Part shown: in pieces, positions 29,401-44,400 of the stretch
Numbering within the stretch: the first letter of the stretch is position 1
Layout of the letters: every line of letters begins with the position of its first letter
Origin: Eonycteris spelaea
Lineage: Eukaryota; Chordata; Mammalia; Chiroptera; Pteropodidae
Reading direction: 5' to 3'
Assembly: GCA_003508835.1 (NCBI GenBank)
Contig: PUFA01000072.1
Location: forward strand, 4,128,501 to 4,192,500
Length of the DNA stretch: 64,000 nt
The notes under the pieces: generated by a model
Seen by the model: the letters and a program-made list of their open reading frames with translations, nothing else
The model's database searches: none
Told to the model about the DNA's origin: nothing
Made by a program: the position numbers and the translations under genes

Positions 29401-32400
29401 TCACAGTATATGTAAGTAATTATGCTGTGCATCTTAAACTTATATAGTACTGGGAATTATATCTTCATAAAACTGGGAAAAAACAGTAAAAATGATTATA
29501 TACATATAATATATATTAAGTACATATTAAGAACATAATTATTTCTCCTCCAAATAAAAACAATATTATCTAAATTATTATCTATATTAGCTAAAATGTG
29601 GGCAAGCTTTGACCATGCATTTTTACAATCAGAAATAAAATAAGTGAATTGTGTCTAACCTATTTACTTAAGGCAATGTTTATTAATAGTAAGGGTGCCA
29701 TTTTTAGAATTATTTTCTGCGTATATGAGAAACTAACCTAATTAAGACGCATGAAGGACTAGTTCGAAAGGTAATTTCTGATTTTATTTTTCACTTAGAA
29801 ATTATTTCTGAAAATGAACACTGACAAGCTGCAAATGGTCAAGCTTTGTGACACTTAACTACTGATTTATACATTTAACATTATCTTCTCATCTTTTTCC
29901 ATTCGTTTACTACAGAGATCTCTATCCAAGCTCCTACAGGCTCTAAGTGGATAATATAAATGAATGAAGCAGTATGGAGATATAGCAAATTGAAAAGTCT
30001 GGGTATAAACAGGGCAACTATTCTCCTGTCCTAAATGCAGAATTGGCATATAAAGGAATTTTTCAAGAGAAGCCAGAAATCTAAATTTTTAAGTGAAATA
30101 TACCAATCTTTGATATTGCCAAAGAAGGCAGTCCTCCTCAACTTCAGTGAGCAGGCTGCTCCTCTGCAGATTCTCTTGTTAAAGTGTGGATCCTAACTCA
30201 GTGGGTCTGGAGTGAGGCCTGAGTTTCTTCATTTCTAACAAGCTCCTAGCTGATCCAATGTTACTGATTCATGAAACACACTTTGCAAGGAAATTAAGGC
30301 TTTTTTTTTTTAAACATCAGATAACTGAGCATAGATATTTCTCTAAAGATTTGACCCTCTGTGTAAAGTTTAGCATGTAGAACTTGAGCTTTTTTCCCCA
30401 TGAAAACCATATAAAAATCTACTGTAAAAAATTAAGAGTAAATATTTCTTTTTAGTAACCAGAGCTGAAGTTCACAATAGGTATTAATCAGATTTATATT
30501 TGGAGGATTCATCAAAATGTCATTTGAGCTGATACCTTTTTGAGAATAAGATTTAAATTAATGATTGGAATGGAACACAATGGCTACTAAGATTTAAATT
30601 CATTATGGATTATAGCTGTACATACAATGTAATAAGGAACAAAATCAAATAGTATTTTCTTATATGCCATTATATGGAGGCTAAGGGCAAAAAATTACAA
30701 TCCAGCTTCTCTAAAAATGAGAACTATTCCATCTGTTTGTGTCAAATTGGCCTCTTACATTGGTTAATATGTGTTATTCAAATTTCACGTTTATACTCTA
30801 CCTTTGGTGAGCTGTAGCAATTGGAGCCCAACGTACCTTGTCATCACCTGACACTGTGATGGCACCATTGTATGATGGCTCGTTTGGGCCATGTCTAGTT
30901 CCAAAAGCATCCACTTCCAAAGCTATGTTCTGTTGCCTCAGTGAATGTATAAAGTTTTCAATGCTTGACCCTACCACGAAAGTAAAGATCAAAGAAGCAA
31001 AAATGAAGTAAAACAAAGGTCGAGCAATATTTTTAAAAAATTAAATAATGTCATTCAAAGCATACCGTAACAAAGGACTGTCTAAGGACCTCCTTAAAAA
31101 GGCAGAATTGATGCTGTGATACTAAAATCCATTCTGATACCAAGAATATGACAAATTTACTTTACCTAGAGGCTAGGCATTTACTCTTAACTTCTGTTCG
31201 TGTAAAAATACTATTTAAAATGAACATGATAATCTTTGTAGATATTAATCTTATATTTTCTTAGAAGTCTGGAATAGATATTTTTTTCTGGAGCCCAAGA
31301 ATGCATAGTACTTAAAAAATGTTATGGAAGGCCTCAGAGGTCAGTCTGTGATTTGCCTTCCTAAAGCGCCTTTTATTACTTTGTTCAATAGCTTTACGTT
31401 TTAAATTCACTTGCAAAATGTGTTTCTAAAACAAACTCCCCTGTATTTTTTCTTTTATAAATTAATTTCCTGTTTGGATTCATATATGCTTTCTAAAACA
31501 TACAGAATTTATTTTTCCTTCATGGTTTGTGCTGCCTGGGGAATCTTGCAACAAGATCTACATTTAAAAGCTGGATTTTGCCCCAAGTTCACCTGTTTTA
31601 TTGATGACCAGTAAGTGAGTCAGAGGAGCTTGAGGTGGTTGTCCTGGTGAGCGGAAGTACATATTAGGAGATATCCCCAAGAATAACTCTTTTGATATAG
31701 CTCGTAAAATAGATGTTCCAAAAGCTGAGGGAAAAAGCTAATGCCCAGAAGCAGTAATCTGCATATAGAAAAATACAAGACAAAAAAATCTATGTATAGC
31801 AACCTCTGTAGGTCTTTACATATGAGCAGATAATGGATGTCATAATAGAAATAAATTATAAACACTAACCAAATACGTGAACCATGCCTTTTCTCCCTTT
31901 TTCTTCTTTCTAAAATGAGAGGGTTCCTAGGGATCTATCCTTGGTCTTTCTGTCTTCCTAAGTAACCCTTCTCCTCATTACATTTCGTTCAAGCTTATGA
32001 AATCTCTGTTTATGTCTTAGATCTCTCTCTCCAATGACCACTCCTTTGCTCTGTCTCAGTCTTGCGTTTCTTCCTTTATCGGGACCACTGCAAGCTGGCA
32101 TATCACCAACACCCAGACTTACCACACTATGAAACTTTTCCCTCTCCTGTTCCCAGTTTCCATAATGTACAACATTTTCTCATTTACTTGGGCTCTGAAG
32201 CTCAATCATTTTATACTCATTTCTCTCCCATATGTCCCTTTTCCAAATGGTTCCAAATTTCTGTCTAATAGTATCATTCTCACTTGCCTCCACCCCTTCC
32301 TCTCTTTTCTCTCTTCCAAGTTTGGACTTTAATTATCTCCTTCCTGACCTCTTTCAAAAATGTCATAAATGCCTGTTTTCCTTGTCTCCAACGTGTCTAC

Positions 32401-35400
32401 TATTTACAAACCATTTACACTGTTGCCCTATTAAGCTTCTTGTCTTTCTGTTCTAATTATATCAATCATCTGTTCAAAACAAACCAAAAAAACCCTGAAT
32501 AGTTCCTTATTACTCATAAAGTCCAAACTCTCTAATTCTATGTAATATATTATCAAAATTATTTTTACTTTTTTGGTGCACTCTGTATTGCAACTAACTC
32601 AAATTAATGACAGTCCTTCAGACTCGCCATGTGCATCCATGCTCAGAACTCCTCCCTGTCTGAATTTCCATCCCTCTTTGTTTTCTTAGCTAAATGTTCT
32701 GTTTTCTTACACCAAATTCAATTTCTTCCTCATGTAAATTTCTCTTTTTTTCGATGTCCCTATTTGCATATATCCTCTCTCGTACGAATGCTATGTCATC
32801 TAATGTTGTACTATGCCTTTTTAGTGTACTAATCACCCTCGACAGCTGAATCGCATGTCTGATTTATTTTGATGAGCATTACAGACATTTACAAGATGTT
32901 CTGCAGAGGTGCTCACCCCTCAGTTTTGAATGAATGAGTCTTCGGAGAGGAGGGTGGGGCTTATGCAGGCAGGTGTTACTCAGGAAGAGCCTGAAGCTGT
33001 AGAGGACTATATGGTGTGAACCACATGGTAGGTTCCAGAGAGTGACCTGTGGCCTTGGCCAAGATACGGCCCAGCATGGAGGCAAGTCTTTGGGGTGGGA
33101 CCTAAGTGCTAAATTTCATGCTCCTAAAAAACTACCATAACCCTTTGGCAAGAGCAGATTCTGTACAAAGTTAAAAGAAAAATCTCATACTTTATTTGGT
33201 TCAATTATATCCCCACCTACGCAATTAAAATTTGGCTTCCATGTTAATTAAAAGAACCATATACAGTTTTTGGAATTTATTGATCTGAGGGCTCTTTTTT
33301 TCTTCTTTTATTGAATTTATTTTGAATGGACCGATTAAACATATCTGAAACGCTCAGGTACTCACATGGTCATCAGAGTTTTTTTTTCGTTCTTTAACTT
33401 TAGGAAGCGAACTCTCGCGATTGCACAGGCCTGCTGCCTCCACAGAACCATGCCTCTGACAGCTTTCTTTGTTTCATGACAGGAGGACAGAAGTTGTTCC
33501 AGCTCAACAAGGCTTCCTGGATCTTTTGTCCTATCACATTGTAACTGTCCCCAAATTCCGCTATCTATAAAACATAAGATCAGTAATTTACGAAGTGCCA
33601 TTTTAGATGTGCATTATTTGGATTTTTCTATAATCATCTTTTTACCAAATGGTGTCCAGGTACACGGTCTTGGACAAAAATACAAATAATTGAATTCATG
33701 GCTTTACGTGAGCAAATAAGAAATAGGAATAAAGCAAAAAAAAAAATTATATACTGCAAGAAAAAAAATATGATATAATAAAAGAAAATCTTGTATTTTC
33801 TGAAAAAAAAAAAGTTCTGTGTCTGCAGCATCAAAGGACTGAATTCATTTCAGGGAAGTCAATAAAAAGAAAGCCATACTGAACCTAGAAAAATCTATTC
33901 ATTGTAAGAGATAAACTAACTTAGTACTTCTGACCAGGGAAAGAGTTAATACATATAGCTACCTCCACTTTCCTCTCTAGGAATATGAAATTGGTAGAGA
34001 CAATATTTTTAATATAGCCATGGCTGAAACAAGACAAAAGTTACTTCTTTTGGAAGAAAAGCCCAGAAAAACTCATCAACTCGAGACTTGAGAGAGCTAG
34101 ATGTATATTAAAAGTTAAGTGTAACCACTATGGAAAAGGTATCAAGTGTATAACTTCAAAAGTGGATGACAAGGATAAAAAAAACACACACTTGATCAAT
34201 CAGGAAAAAAAAGAAAACGAAAAGGCACAGTGAAGAGTAAACATAGTAGGATGATAGTAAACCAGAAACAAGGAAACAGAGTAATTAGAAAAGGCAGAAC
34301 ACTTTCCAAGGAATGACAATTAGACTAACAGAAAATCTTTCAACACCAAGGATGGAATCCTGAAGACATTGGAATAATATCCCCAAAATACTACAAGAAA
34401 AGTAATGGTCAATCTGTTATTTTAACTTTCTTTTCTCTATAGCTCTCATATTCAAGTAATAGCATATTACATATTTGTTGCCTGCTCCATAAGGATCTAG
34501 CCTTATATTCTGCTGGACTCCACATGCTTAGTAATAAGAAACTCAAGATGGGAGACCAGCATGGAGAGAAATAAATAAAATAAATGCATTTATTTTATAA
34601 ATAAAATATCACACCGAAAGATAAAATCCAATTTTGTTTTTACCTGACTCATCCATAGCTGATTTTCCTTCTAATTTCAAGAACACCTCATTCAAAGTTG
34701 TCATGGAAACGCCATAATTCTCAATGCCCTGGTTAGAACATCTATCAAGATCCCTGTAAAGGTCTAAAAGTAGACATAAAAATCCATCAAAAGAATGTGA
34801 TCTGTAATGAGATTGATAATAACTTTATTTTTCAGAACTAGAAAACATTTGTGATAAATCAAATACATATGTCAAAAACAAAGTTATGATACAGACATTC
34901 CTCTATTTATAAAACAATATATACAGTGGGTTAGTTTCCATGTCTTGTTGAGTATAAAATTTTAAACACTTATTTTTTTCATTCTTAGAAAAAGACATAT
35001 ATGAGGAATTTTGAAATAAATGACTGTTTTATTTAATGTGTTTTTAAATTTTTAATTAGATTACAAGGAGTGTTATGCATGAACTGAATGTTTCTATCAG
35101 CCCAGAATTTATATTTTGAAATCTATCCTTCATGCCATGGTATTAGGAGGTGGAGCCCCTAAGAGGTCATTAGGATTAGATGAGGTCATGAGGGTAGAGC
35201 CTTGGTAAATGGAATTAATGCTTTTCTGAGTAAGAAGAAAGCTTGTTTTCTCTCTCTGTTCTCTGCCATGTGAAGAGAGAAGTCAGCAGTCTACAACCTT
35301 GAAGATACCTCTCACTGGAACCCAACTGTGCTGGCACCTGACCTTGGATGTCCCAGCCTCCAGAACTCTGAGAAAAAAATGTGTTTGTAAGCCACCCAAT

Positions 35401-38400
35401 CTATACTGTCTGTTATAGCAGCGCGAACTAAGATGAGAAATGTTTAATTTTAAACCCCATTAGTTAAGAAATACTTCCCAGAAAGTAGAGATTTATGTTT
35501 TTATGTTAGGGATAACTGTTAGGCAATGTAATAATAAATGCAAAAGCACTAATGTTACTGTAACATCATTGTAAGGCATCGGTGGTCTCTACATTCTGTT
35601 ACCTGGGAATTTGTTTGTCCTTTCCAAAGGCAAAGTATATACAAGCTTTTCTTCACTCTGTGCTGTTAATTTGGCATCAGGGATGTGCTGTTTGACAAGT
35701 GATGTCACATTGTCTGGATTGCACATTTCATTCAGATGCAAACTAATGTTAAAAAAAGTAAGTTAAAGTTATTTTTCTCTAACATTATCTCTACAAACAA
35801 TTGTACTATGTACTTGTCACTTCTTAATATTATAAGACAAAGCATGTATAATAGAATGGAAGAAGCAAGACATCAAAATACTAATATCACCCAAACCATA
35901 CACTCTATACAACATGGCAGAGGAACTAGTGTATTAGAGACAGATAAGGTGACTCGAGGATTGTTATTTGGAGAAAAGATCTTGGCTTGAGTGAGGTGGG
36001 ATGGGGTGCCCAGTTTAGCTAGCAACTCAACTTGGAATTCTCCATTTGTGGTAAAGCATGAGTTTTACAAAAACTACCACTCAAACATGGTAAAGACAAA
36101 ACGGAGGTAATTTGCTGCAGATATGACGAACATGGTTCTAGTGTCCCACTGATTCATGTCCCAGAGCACAGGGTTCATGTACCTGGGCACCGGTTTTCTC
36201 CTCTGCGAGATAAAACAATGCCAACCTCTCAAAGAATTTCAAAACAGAATAAAATGAAGTATGTATGAGAGAGCACGGGGCCTTGCACTGAGTAAACCCC
36301 CAATATATGTTAGCTAATTTAATCTTTTTTTTGGGGGGGGGTGCACAATTTATTCAAGTCAAAGTTGGTCTGCCTTCTCATAAAACAGATGAAGTTCTTT
36401 GTCAAATCACTGGAATTTAGAAACCCTATTATTAGTTACACGCATTGAAATTTACTGAAGCTACACAATGAAGGCATTGCAATTATTTTTGATGACACAA
36501 ACCTAAAAGTCAATTTTAGAAAAAGCTCTTCTGTGTTTACAAGACCCTATGCTAAGCAGTCTCCGGGATATCAAATAGGAAGAACACAGAAGCTTCTCTA
36601 AAGGAGCTTGTAGCAGAATATAATATAATACTATAATATATAATAAATAAAATAACATAATATAATTAATATAATAAAATATAATATAATATAATATAAT
36701 ACAATATAATATAATATAGCATATTATAGAATAACTGAGAGATATGGAAGTTGAATTAAATCAATTAAGTACTTTGCACATTGTCAGTTACTCATTTGTT
36801 CACTATTTTTAGTCTTAAATGCAAAGTAGGTATGATTATTCTATTCTATAATTGAAGTTACTGAGGGTCAAGGAAGTTAACTAAGTTGCCTAAGTCAACA
36901 ATTCAAAATAGTGCTTTTGAGGTTCCAGAAGAATGGATGCTTTCTAAGGAGAAAACATTCAGAAAAGAGCCTTCAAGAATGAATAAGTTTTGAACACAGT
37001 TAAAATGGGGTGAGGAGGACATGTCAAACACACGTGCCAGCTTGAGCAGAGACGAGACACTGAGTGAGCTGTGGGACATACCTAGAGAACAGGGAGTGAT
37101 TCCTTTTAGTTGGAAGGTATTGTATTGATCAGTCAGGATGTGCCAAGCAATCATGATGGAATGGTAGATTTGATCAGGTTAAACGCTTGACATAAATAAT
37201 GGGAGATTCATTTAACCACTGGAGATGAAATGATTTGAATTATTTTTTAAAGAAATATTAATAACTTAGTGGGAAATGTAGAGAGAGATTCATATTACAC
37301 TTGTAATCTTGCTCCAAAGATTCTATCATTTATAAGTGATGTGAGTGGGAAGATTATTAAAACACTCAAAAGAGGATAATAATACTATCTTCTTAGAGTT
37401 ATTTGGAAGATTAAATATGTTTATATGAATATTCCATATCTTAGCAAGTACCTAAAACATAGCCAATACTTACAAGTGACAGACATTACTTAATAATGAT
37501 AATAACTATTATCTGGAAGAGAAGGAGACAGAAAAGAATGGAAGAGAAATGAATTCAGGGAGAACAGGAAAGAGGCTATTGAAATTGTCAAGGTAAGCCA
37601 AAATCAGCATCCAGAATATGATAAGGAAAAGGGCTGGTTTATCAGTAAATTTCACAATGAACTGTGAATAGATTTTTCAAAAATTTTATTTAAACTTAAT
37701 CATCCTTATATCATTAATGTCTAGGACCCCACATATCCTTCATTCTGGCTAACCAGTAGAACAGTTGTGGTATAGTTCTAATATAGCTCTCTTGAAATGA
37801 AGTGACTTTTTGTGTTGCCTACTTTAACATGCCAACACCAATGTCACCTGCCCTTAACATTTCCAACATGTTCTACATGTTCGAATGTGTCTCCAACAAT
37901 AAGGGTTAAACCTTAAATGGTAGCCAATTCCCCATTTCTTCTTCAGGAATAGAGAAGAGCCTGCACACTTCAGCTTCCCGTTGGATATAAACACCTTCCG
38001 ATCTAAGTAGAAAAAAGCCAAAACACAAATTGTATTAAGGAGTTATTTTTTTTCACTATTATAAAAGAACAAACTTGTTAATAAATGATGTATTTTAGAA
38101 GCACGACCCACTAAAACAGATGCTATCGATTTCCGATCATATATAAGCCACAGTCTTTGTCATCTAATAACTAAAATGATTTTATCCAATGATAAAGCGG
38201 TATGTTAGTTTAGTCTCTAGCATATTTAGAAAAAATTTAGACATTGAAAGGATCTGTTTCAAGCCAAATGACATTCACATTGAATACAACAGTTTATCTT
38301 TGAGAATACGCTATATATTTACAACCAATGAGCTGCATTGCAAGAGGATCAGAATGTTTCTATGAGACAATGTACTGAGGGATGTGGCACTCAAATGGGT

Positions 38401-41400
38401 GAGAGAAAGATTCTTTCGTCGTGGCTCGTGGCAGTCACACACAAGGCCTCTGTGCTGGAAGGCGTCTATACATATTCTATGCATGTCTCTATTTTCTCGC
38501 TAAGATGCATCAACAAAACAAAACAAAACACAACAAAACAAAAAACTAAGAATCACCAGCCAGAATGTCAGCCTCATCCATGAACTGGGTGCTGAAGAGA
38601 ATGACTCTGTTTAACTTCCTCTCTTTCAGGAGGTTCCATACACGGTGCCTTGAAAGAGGGTCTGATCCAGCCGTCGGTTCGTCCAGTAGCAAGATCTGCA
38701 CAGTAGGAAAGCACATAAATTCATTTCCCCTTTACAGGTAAGAGTCTTTAAAAAAGCAATATACTTGTAGAAGTACCTGGAGAAATATCCTAGTACTTAA
38801 TTTTTCATTAACGAGTCTCTTTACATTTATCACTTGCAAATTAACTCTGATCAAATACAGTAACTTCACAGTCCTCGATCTAATTTTACCAGTCATTTTA
38901 GTTCCATTTACCTGAGGATCTCCTAAAATGGCAATCCCAAAGTTAGTTTCCTTTTTTGTCCACCGCTTAAATTTTGAGCAAGGATGTCTTGAATACTTTC
39001 CATCTCCAACTCCCGTAAAACTCTTTGCACCTAACCAAATAAAGGAGAGTTAGTCCGAAACCCAGAATGTTTGCTTTAAAAACACCATTTTGCTGTTCAT
39101 GACCCAGGGCCTTTTTGCCCTTTGATGATGAATCTATAGAAATAACACAAATGCACGTAGAACTTCCTAGGTAAACAGTTTCATTTCCGGGGCCGTGGGA
39201 CCTCTAATGTGTTCATCTACCTCTTGCTTCACTTCATGTGGCTGAATCCCTTTTATTTTAGCAAACAGCCAGAGGTTTTCCTCACAGTGAGGAAGCCAAA
39301 CTGCACATTGGATTGTGGGCAAACGCCGGTGAGCTTGCTGACAGTTTCCAAGTCAGCCGCTTCTGATGGTGAGTGATTATAGATGGTGACCGAACCTAAA
39401 CGTAGAGGGTAGAGAGTTCGCATCAGGATAACGTCCCACGCTTTATTTAAGATATTTTAAAATGCAAAAAACAATGTGTGTTAATCACTAGAGTCCGTTA
39501 AAGATATTGTATCTATAAGGGGTACACTATTGACTGCTTCAAATTTAAACTCCCAATACACCAGATCGAGCTGGAATGCCAATTGATAAGCATAAAGCTA
39601 CTTATCATGAACTACGTAAACCACAAAGGTTTTTCTAAATAAATAGAACATGAATCTACAAAAGGATAACTTGAAAAAAAAAACTTCTAAAACTTCTAAA
39701 TACCCGAGTGTGACTCGTCATTAATGAAACTAAAAACTGTTGAAATTAACGAAACCAGCTGACTAGTGAAATGTACAGTTAAGTCATTTGCCCATGATCT
39801 TGTTGCTGGATGACTGTCTTCTCACCGGATGTTGGGACCGACAGTCCACTGAGCATGTTTAACAGGGTCGTTTTCCCAGCTCCACTATGACCAAGGAGGG
39901 CGGTAATCTGGCCTTCATAAATGTCAAACACCAATCCTAGTGTTATTTCAAAAAAATAAAGAAATAATTACACTCAGAGCCTCTACATAGTGCCTTCACA
40001 GTCCTGAAATTTCCATAAGTTCTTATAGCATGAGTATATGTGGCTAGCAGTATTCAAAATAAAATCCATCCCCAAATTCTTTTCTTTGAAACTATATCTT
40101 CTATAAGACATGTTTTTGAGATGTAACATTACCATAATATATTATTACGTGATTAACAGTATTTTGGTTTTGTCATGAAAGATAGGCTCACTACAATTAA
40201 AGATAGTTAGCTTTAGGATTAGGGAATGTGAGGAGTTGGAAACAAACTACCATGATGCTTTCATACTCCTTTCAAACCTGGAAGGTATCACTGGTGTATC
40301 TGACTTTCTAAATTTGTTATGCGGTTTTTCATTTACTTTGATGTCGGGAGCCATTATGAGACACTGAAGAAGTCATGTAGCTTACAGCCATAAAGCAGTT
40401 GCTGAGACTGCTTAAACAATGGTTCAAGGAAGCAGGGATTTGAGTTAAACATTACTGACCCTGGAGGAGAGGTATGCCTCCCAAAGAAATCCTTTTAAGA
40501 TAGTGGAATGCTTTACAGAAAGCAAGGATGTTTGTACCCTGAGGGAAGGATGTATAGGAACTTATGTAAATGTCAGCATTCCTATGGTAATGTACTCTGT
40601 GCCTTGCTATTGTGTTCAAAAAGAAATATAAGGGCTATGCAAAATAAACTCCAGGCTGCAGCATTGACTGTATGCCCTCCCAAGCCCTTTCCTGTCTCTT
40701 TCTTTTTTTCCTTAGGCTTCACCACCCTTTTAGGTGCTGTTCGACTTTAGCCGGCTGGCTCCTGCACTTGGAAGGAAATATATCGTGTTCAGATAAAGGA
40801 GAGTCATGATACCTGGAATATCCACTTTTAATATCTCCCAAGACAGTATAACAGTGAGACATAGTCACTAAATCAAACAGCTGTGTAAATATGATGTCAT
40901 ATTACCTTTTAAAGCTTCTACTCTTTCATTCTTTCCTTTTTTATATTCCTTTTTAAGATTTTTTATTCTGAAAAAAAAAAAGAGAAGAAAATATGTTTTG
41001 AGGTGATTGTGGAGGTGGACAGAGGACTGATGGATCGAGTCCCCGAGGCTGTGGGGAGTGTGAGGGTCTTGTCCCTTGCACAGGCCCAGCTGACCTGTGG
41101 AAGCGTCCCCAATCGAGGCTGGGCGGGCTGCTCGGTGGCGGCAGCAACGAGCATGTGGAAACAGAATGCTGCAAGGACTGTGACAAGTGACTGAATAGGA
41201 GGAAAGCGGGGGATGACATCAACGGTGGGAACACCATGGTAGGAATACTGGGATGGAGGAAAAGAGGAGCAGCAACACCCCGCAGAAAGACGGGGGCTCT
41301 GGAGTGAGCCCGCTCTGGCTCGAGCCCCAGTCGGTCGTAACACTCACTAGCTCTCTTCTAAGTTCTATGGACTCAAAACTCATGGATTTCAGTTCTTCAG

Positions 41401-44400
41401 CAGTGAAGTATAAATGCTGACAACGTGAGAGAACAAAATCCATTACGAAAGAGTGTAACTTTTCATGTGTGCAGTCGCTGGGATATCGGTGCGCACAAAG
41501 AGGCGCTGGCGAAAATCTTTGTCACGTCTATGTTTTGCCCGATAGGTCTCTGGTCTCTGACCTGTTCTCCATCGGCAGCTTCGTGCAATTTCGTGATTAC
41601 CTGATGGCTTCTTCCCCTGGAATTCTGGAGGTACTGGTTCAAAAGCGTCATTAGATGAAGACTCTAAATCAATTTCGTTCTCAAGGGCCACGTGGTCAGC
41701 CTTTCGGTGTTGCAACCAAAAAGGGGATTTGAGGAAAAAGCAGGGAGAACGTCGACGACCATATTCAGCTACATGAACAGGAGGCAAGATTAAATATGGG
41801 TCAGTCACCACGTTAAGGGTTACGGCCACCACAGCAATAGCCTTCGTCATCTAGTTATGCACTATCGACGCAACTATCCTCGAGCTCTTACGAGTGTCTC
41901 TTTTTAAAAAGAATCGATCTAAAGTGTTACTGTAGAATAAGGTCTCAGAAAGTTATTCTATAAACAGTGCAGAATACCATTAGGCTTAATGCAGAAGTTT
42001 AGGGGGGAAAAAACGCTTGCTAATTTATATTCAATACATTGTAGATACTTAACAGAAATGCAACGAATGAAATTGTGTTGACTCATAATCATGGTACTAC
42101 TTACTGGGGAAAATTTTGTCAAAATATAGTGTCAAAACCAAATAGAGAAGAGTATCAAAAACCAGCATGAAAAGAATCGCTATTATCAGGTTCGGGTTGT
42201 TTGAAGAATCCAAATGGCTGTTAGCATTCGCATCATAGTCCAAATGTAGCAGCTGGAAAAAAAGATACGTGCACTAAATTTTAAAAGGATAGATAGAGCA
42301 TCAATATTATTATTGTCTTAATTCTGCTAGACACTGGGATTAAAAAGATAAACATAATTCCTATCTTTACAGATCTCTAGTCTATCGGAAGATAGAATAA
42401 ATGAAACCATCTAACTACAAAGCAATTTGGGAAGTTAATGCAGGTAGGTATTAAAGGCTTAGAGACCCACAGGCAGCAGCAGGCAAGTTCTCTAAGCAGG
42501 AGTAAAAACTTAAGGAGGTGGTATTTGTGCTGGGCTGCCATCAGGATTGCATCCGCTTAGGACAGGGAAGAAAAAGGGCGATGAAGACAGGGGATAGGAT
42601 TTGAAAGTAAAACCGTGGAGAGGTGAATACTTCCGTAGTTGGACAGAAGACAGCAGACTAATTACTATACGAAGATACAGTGAGTTTTTATATGTAACTT
42701 AACTTTTCATTCTTTCATTTAGTATCTATAGTTATGATGTCGCAATTAGAATGAAATCTTTCCCAAGAGGAGGTTCAGTTTCATTACAATTGGCCAAGCG
42801 AAAAATAAAAATTTACTTCTATGGAATTCCTGGTTTTCAAATATTTGCGATACTATTAAGGATCATGTTTCTTGAGCATTAAATTAGATAAATCTGCACT
42901 GGGACAGCCCATCAAAAGTAAAAGCTACCATTATCAGTAATGGAGTATCAGCTAGTAGTGAGCAACTCAAAAAAACTAATTATGCTGAGAGAGAAAAATA
43001 AAAACATAAATCTTCTATCTCTTTAGTATTTATCTTTACAAAGGAGAATGGGAATTTTAATGTTCAGCATGTATAACATGAATTATTCAGAGAAAATCTG
43101 TTTTAAATGTTTTGTTTTAAAAAAATGAAATAATTATCTTAACTCTTACCTGAGCCATTCCAGCAGTGAAAGCAAAAGGGCTGAGAAGGCATAAAGTCCA
43201 TTCCAAAAAGGCAGGGAGATGTCTGTACAGCGCAGTGAATCCCAGACTTCCCCAAAAGACAGTGAGGAGATAGACCACCAAGCCAGAAAGGAAAGGTTTC
43301 TTTACCAGCACGCTCATCAGGAAAGCTAAAGTGATCTGAGAGAAAAGAAAAGCTCCTCTGAGAATCATCAACAGCATAATAAAAAGAATTTCATAATACA
43401 AAGCATTTTCATCCGTTTTCCCCCACCCCACCTCTGGATACTGTGTCGTGCAATTTCAAATACTACGAACGGAACAGAGCAGAACAGGTGTGATCAGAAT
43501 CAGTGATAAAAGATTGGTAGGTTTTTCTGAGAGAGAGAGAGAGGGAGGGAGGGAGGGAGGAGGGAGGGGGAGGGAGGGAGGGAGAGAGATCACCAACTCA
43601 CCAAAGACAGGCCATAGAGGAGAAAAGGGTGAACACCACCGCAAAGCCAGTTAGGACGACAACGTGGGTGGACTTTACAATGAGAGCCATCAGAGTAGCC
43701 ATAATAAAGATGGAGCCAGTGTACACCAAACCCCAGGAGAGCCTGGCATAGAAACAAAACAGCAGCTTCAGAGTGCTGTTACTTCATCACTCATTCGTTT
43801 ATTCGGCAGGTGCTTTGTGAAGCTTCTCATGTATCGAGAGTAAAGAGAATACCAGTTAACAAACCAGAAAACTTCTCTGCCTCGAAGTCCATAGTCTACA
43901 GGGGAAGGTAGGCAATAAACACGTAAAGAGGTAAAACTGGTGGCTAATTGCAAAATAAGAAAGAAACTGGGGTGATAGTTGGGAGAGGTTTTGGGGAGTG
44001 ACATTTTTGAGGATTGTCAGTTCTAGACTTCTCCTTTCAGTGAAGTAATTGAATGAATACCATGGGCGAAAAATAGATTATGAAGCAGGGATCAGCAAAT
44101 TTCTTTGAAGATCCAGATAGTAAATATTTTAAGCTTTTCAGACCCTTGGTCTATTCCGATGACTCAACACTGCCTTTGTAACACAAAAGCAGTCATAGAT
44201 AACGTGCAAATGATGGGTATGGCTGGGTTCCAATAATGATTTGTTGACAGTGAAATTTGAATTTATATAAATTTTGTGTGCTATAAAATATTATTGTTCT
44301 TTTGATTTTTTTCAAGCATTTAAAAATGTACAAGCCATTTCTAGTTTACAGGTAAAAAAAAAAATGATTGCCAACCTCTGATATAGACAATTAGATATAG

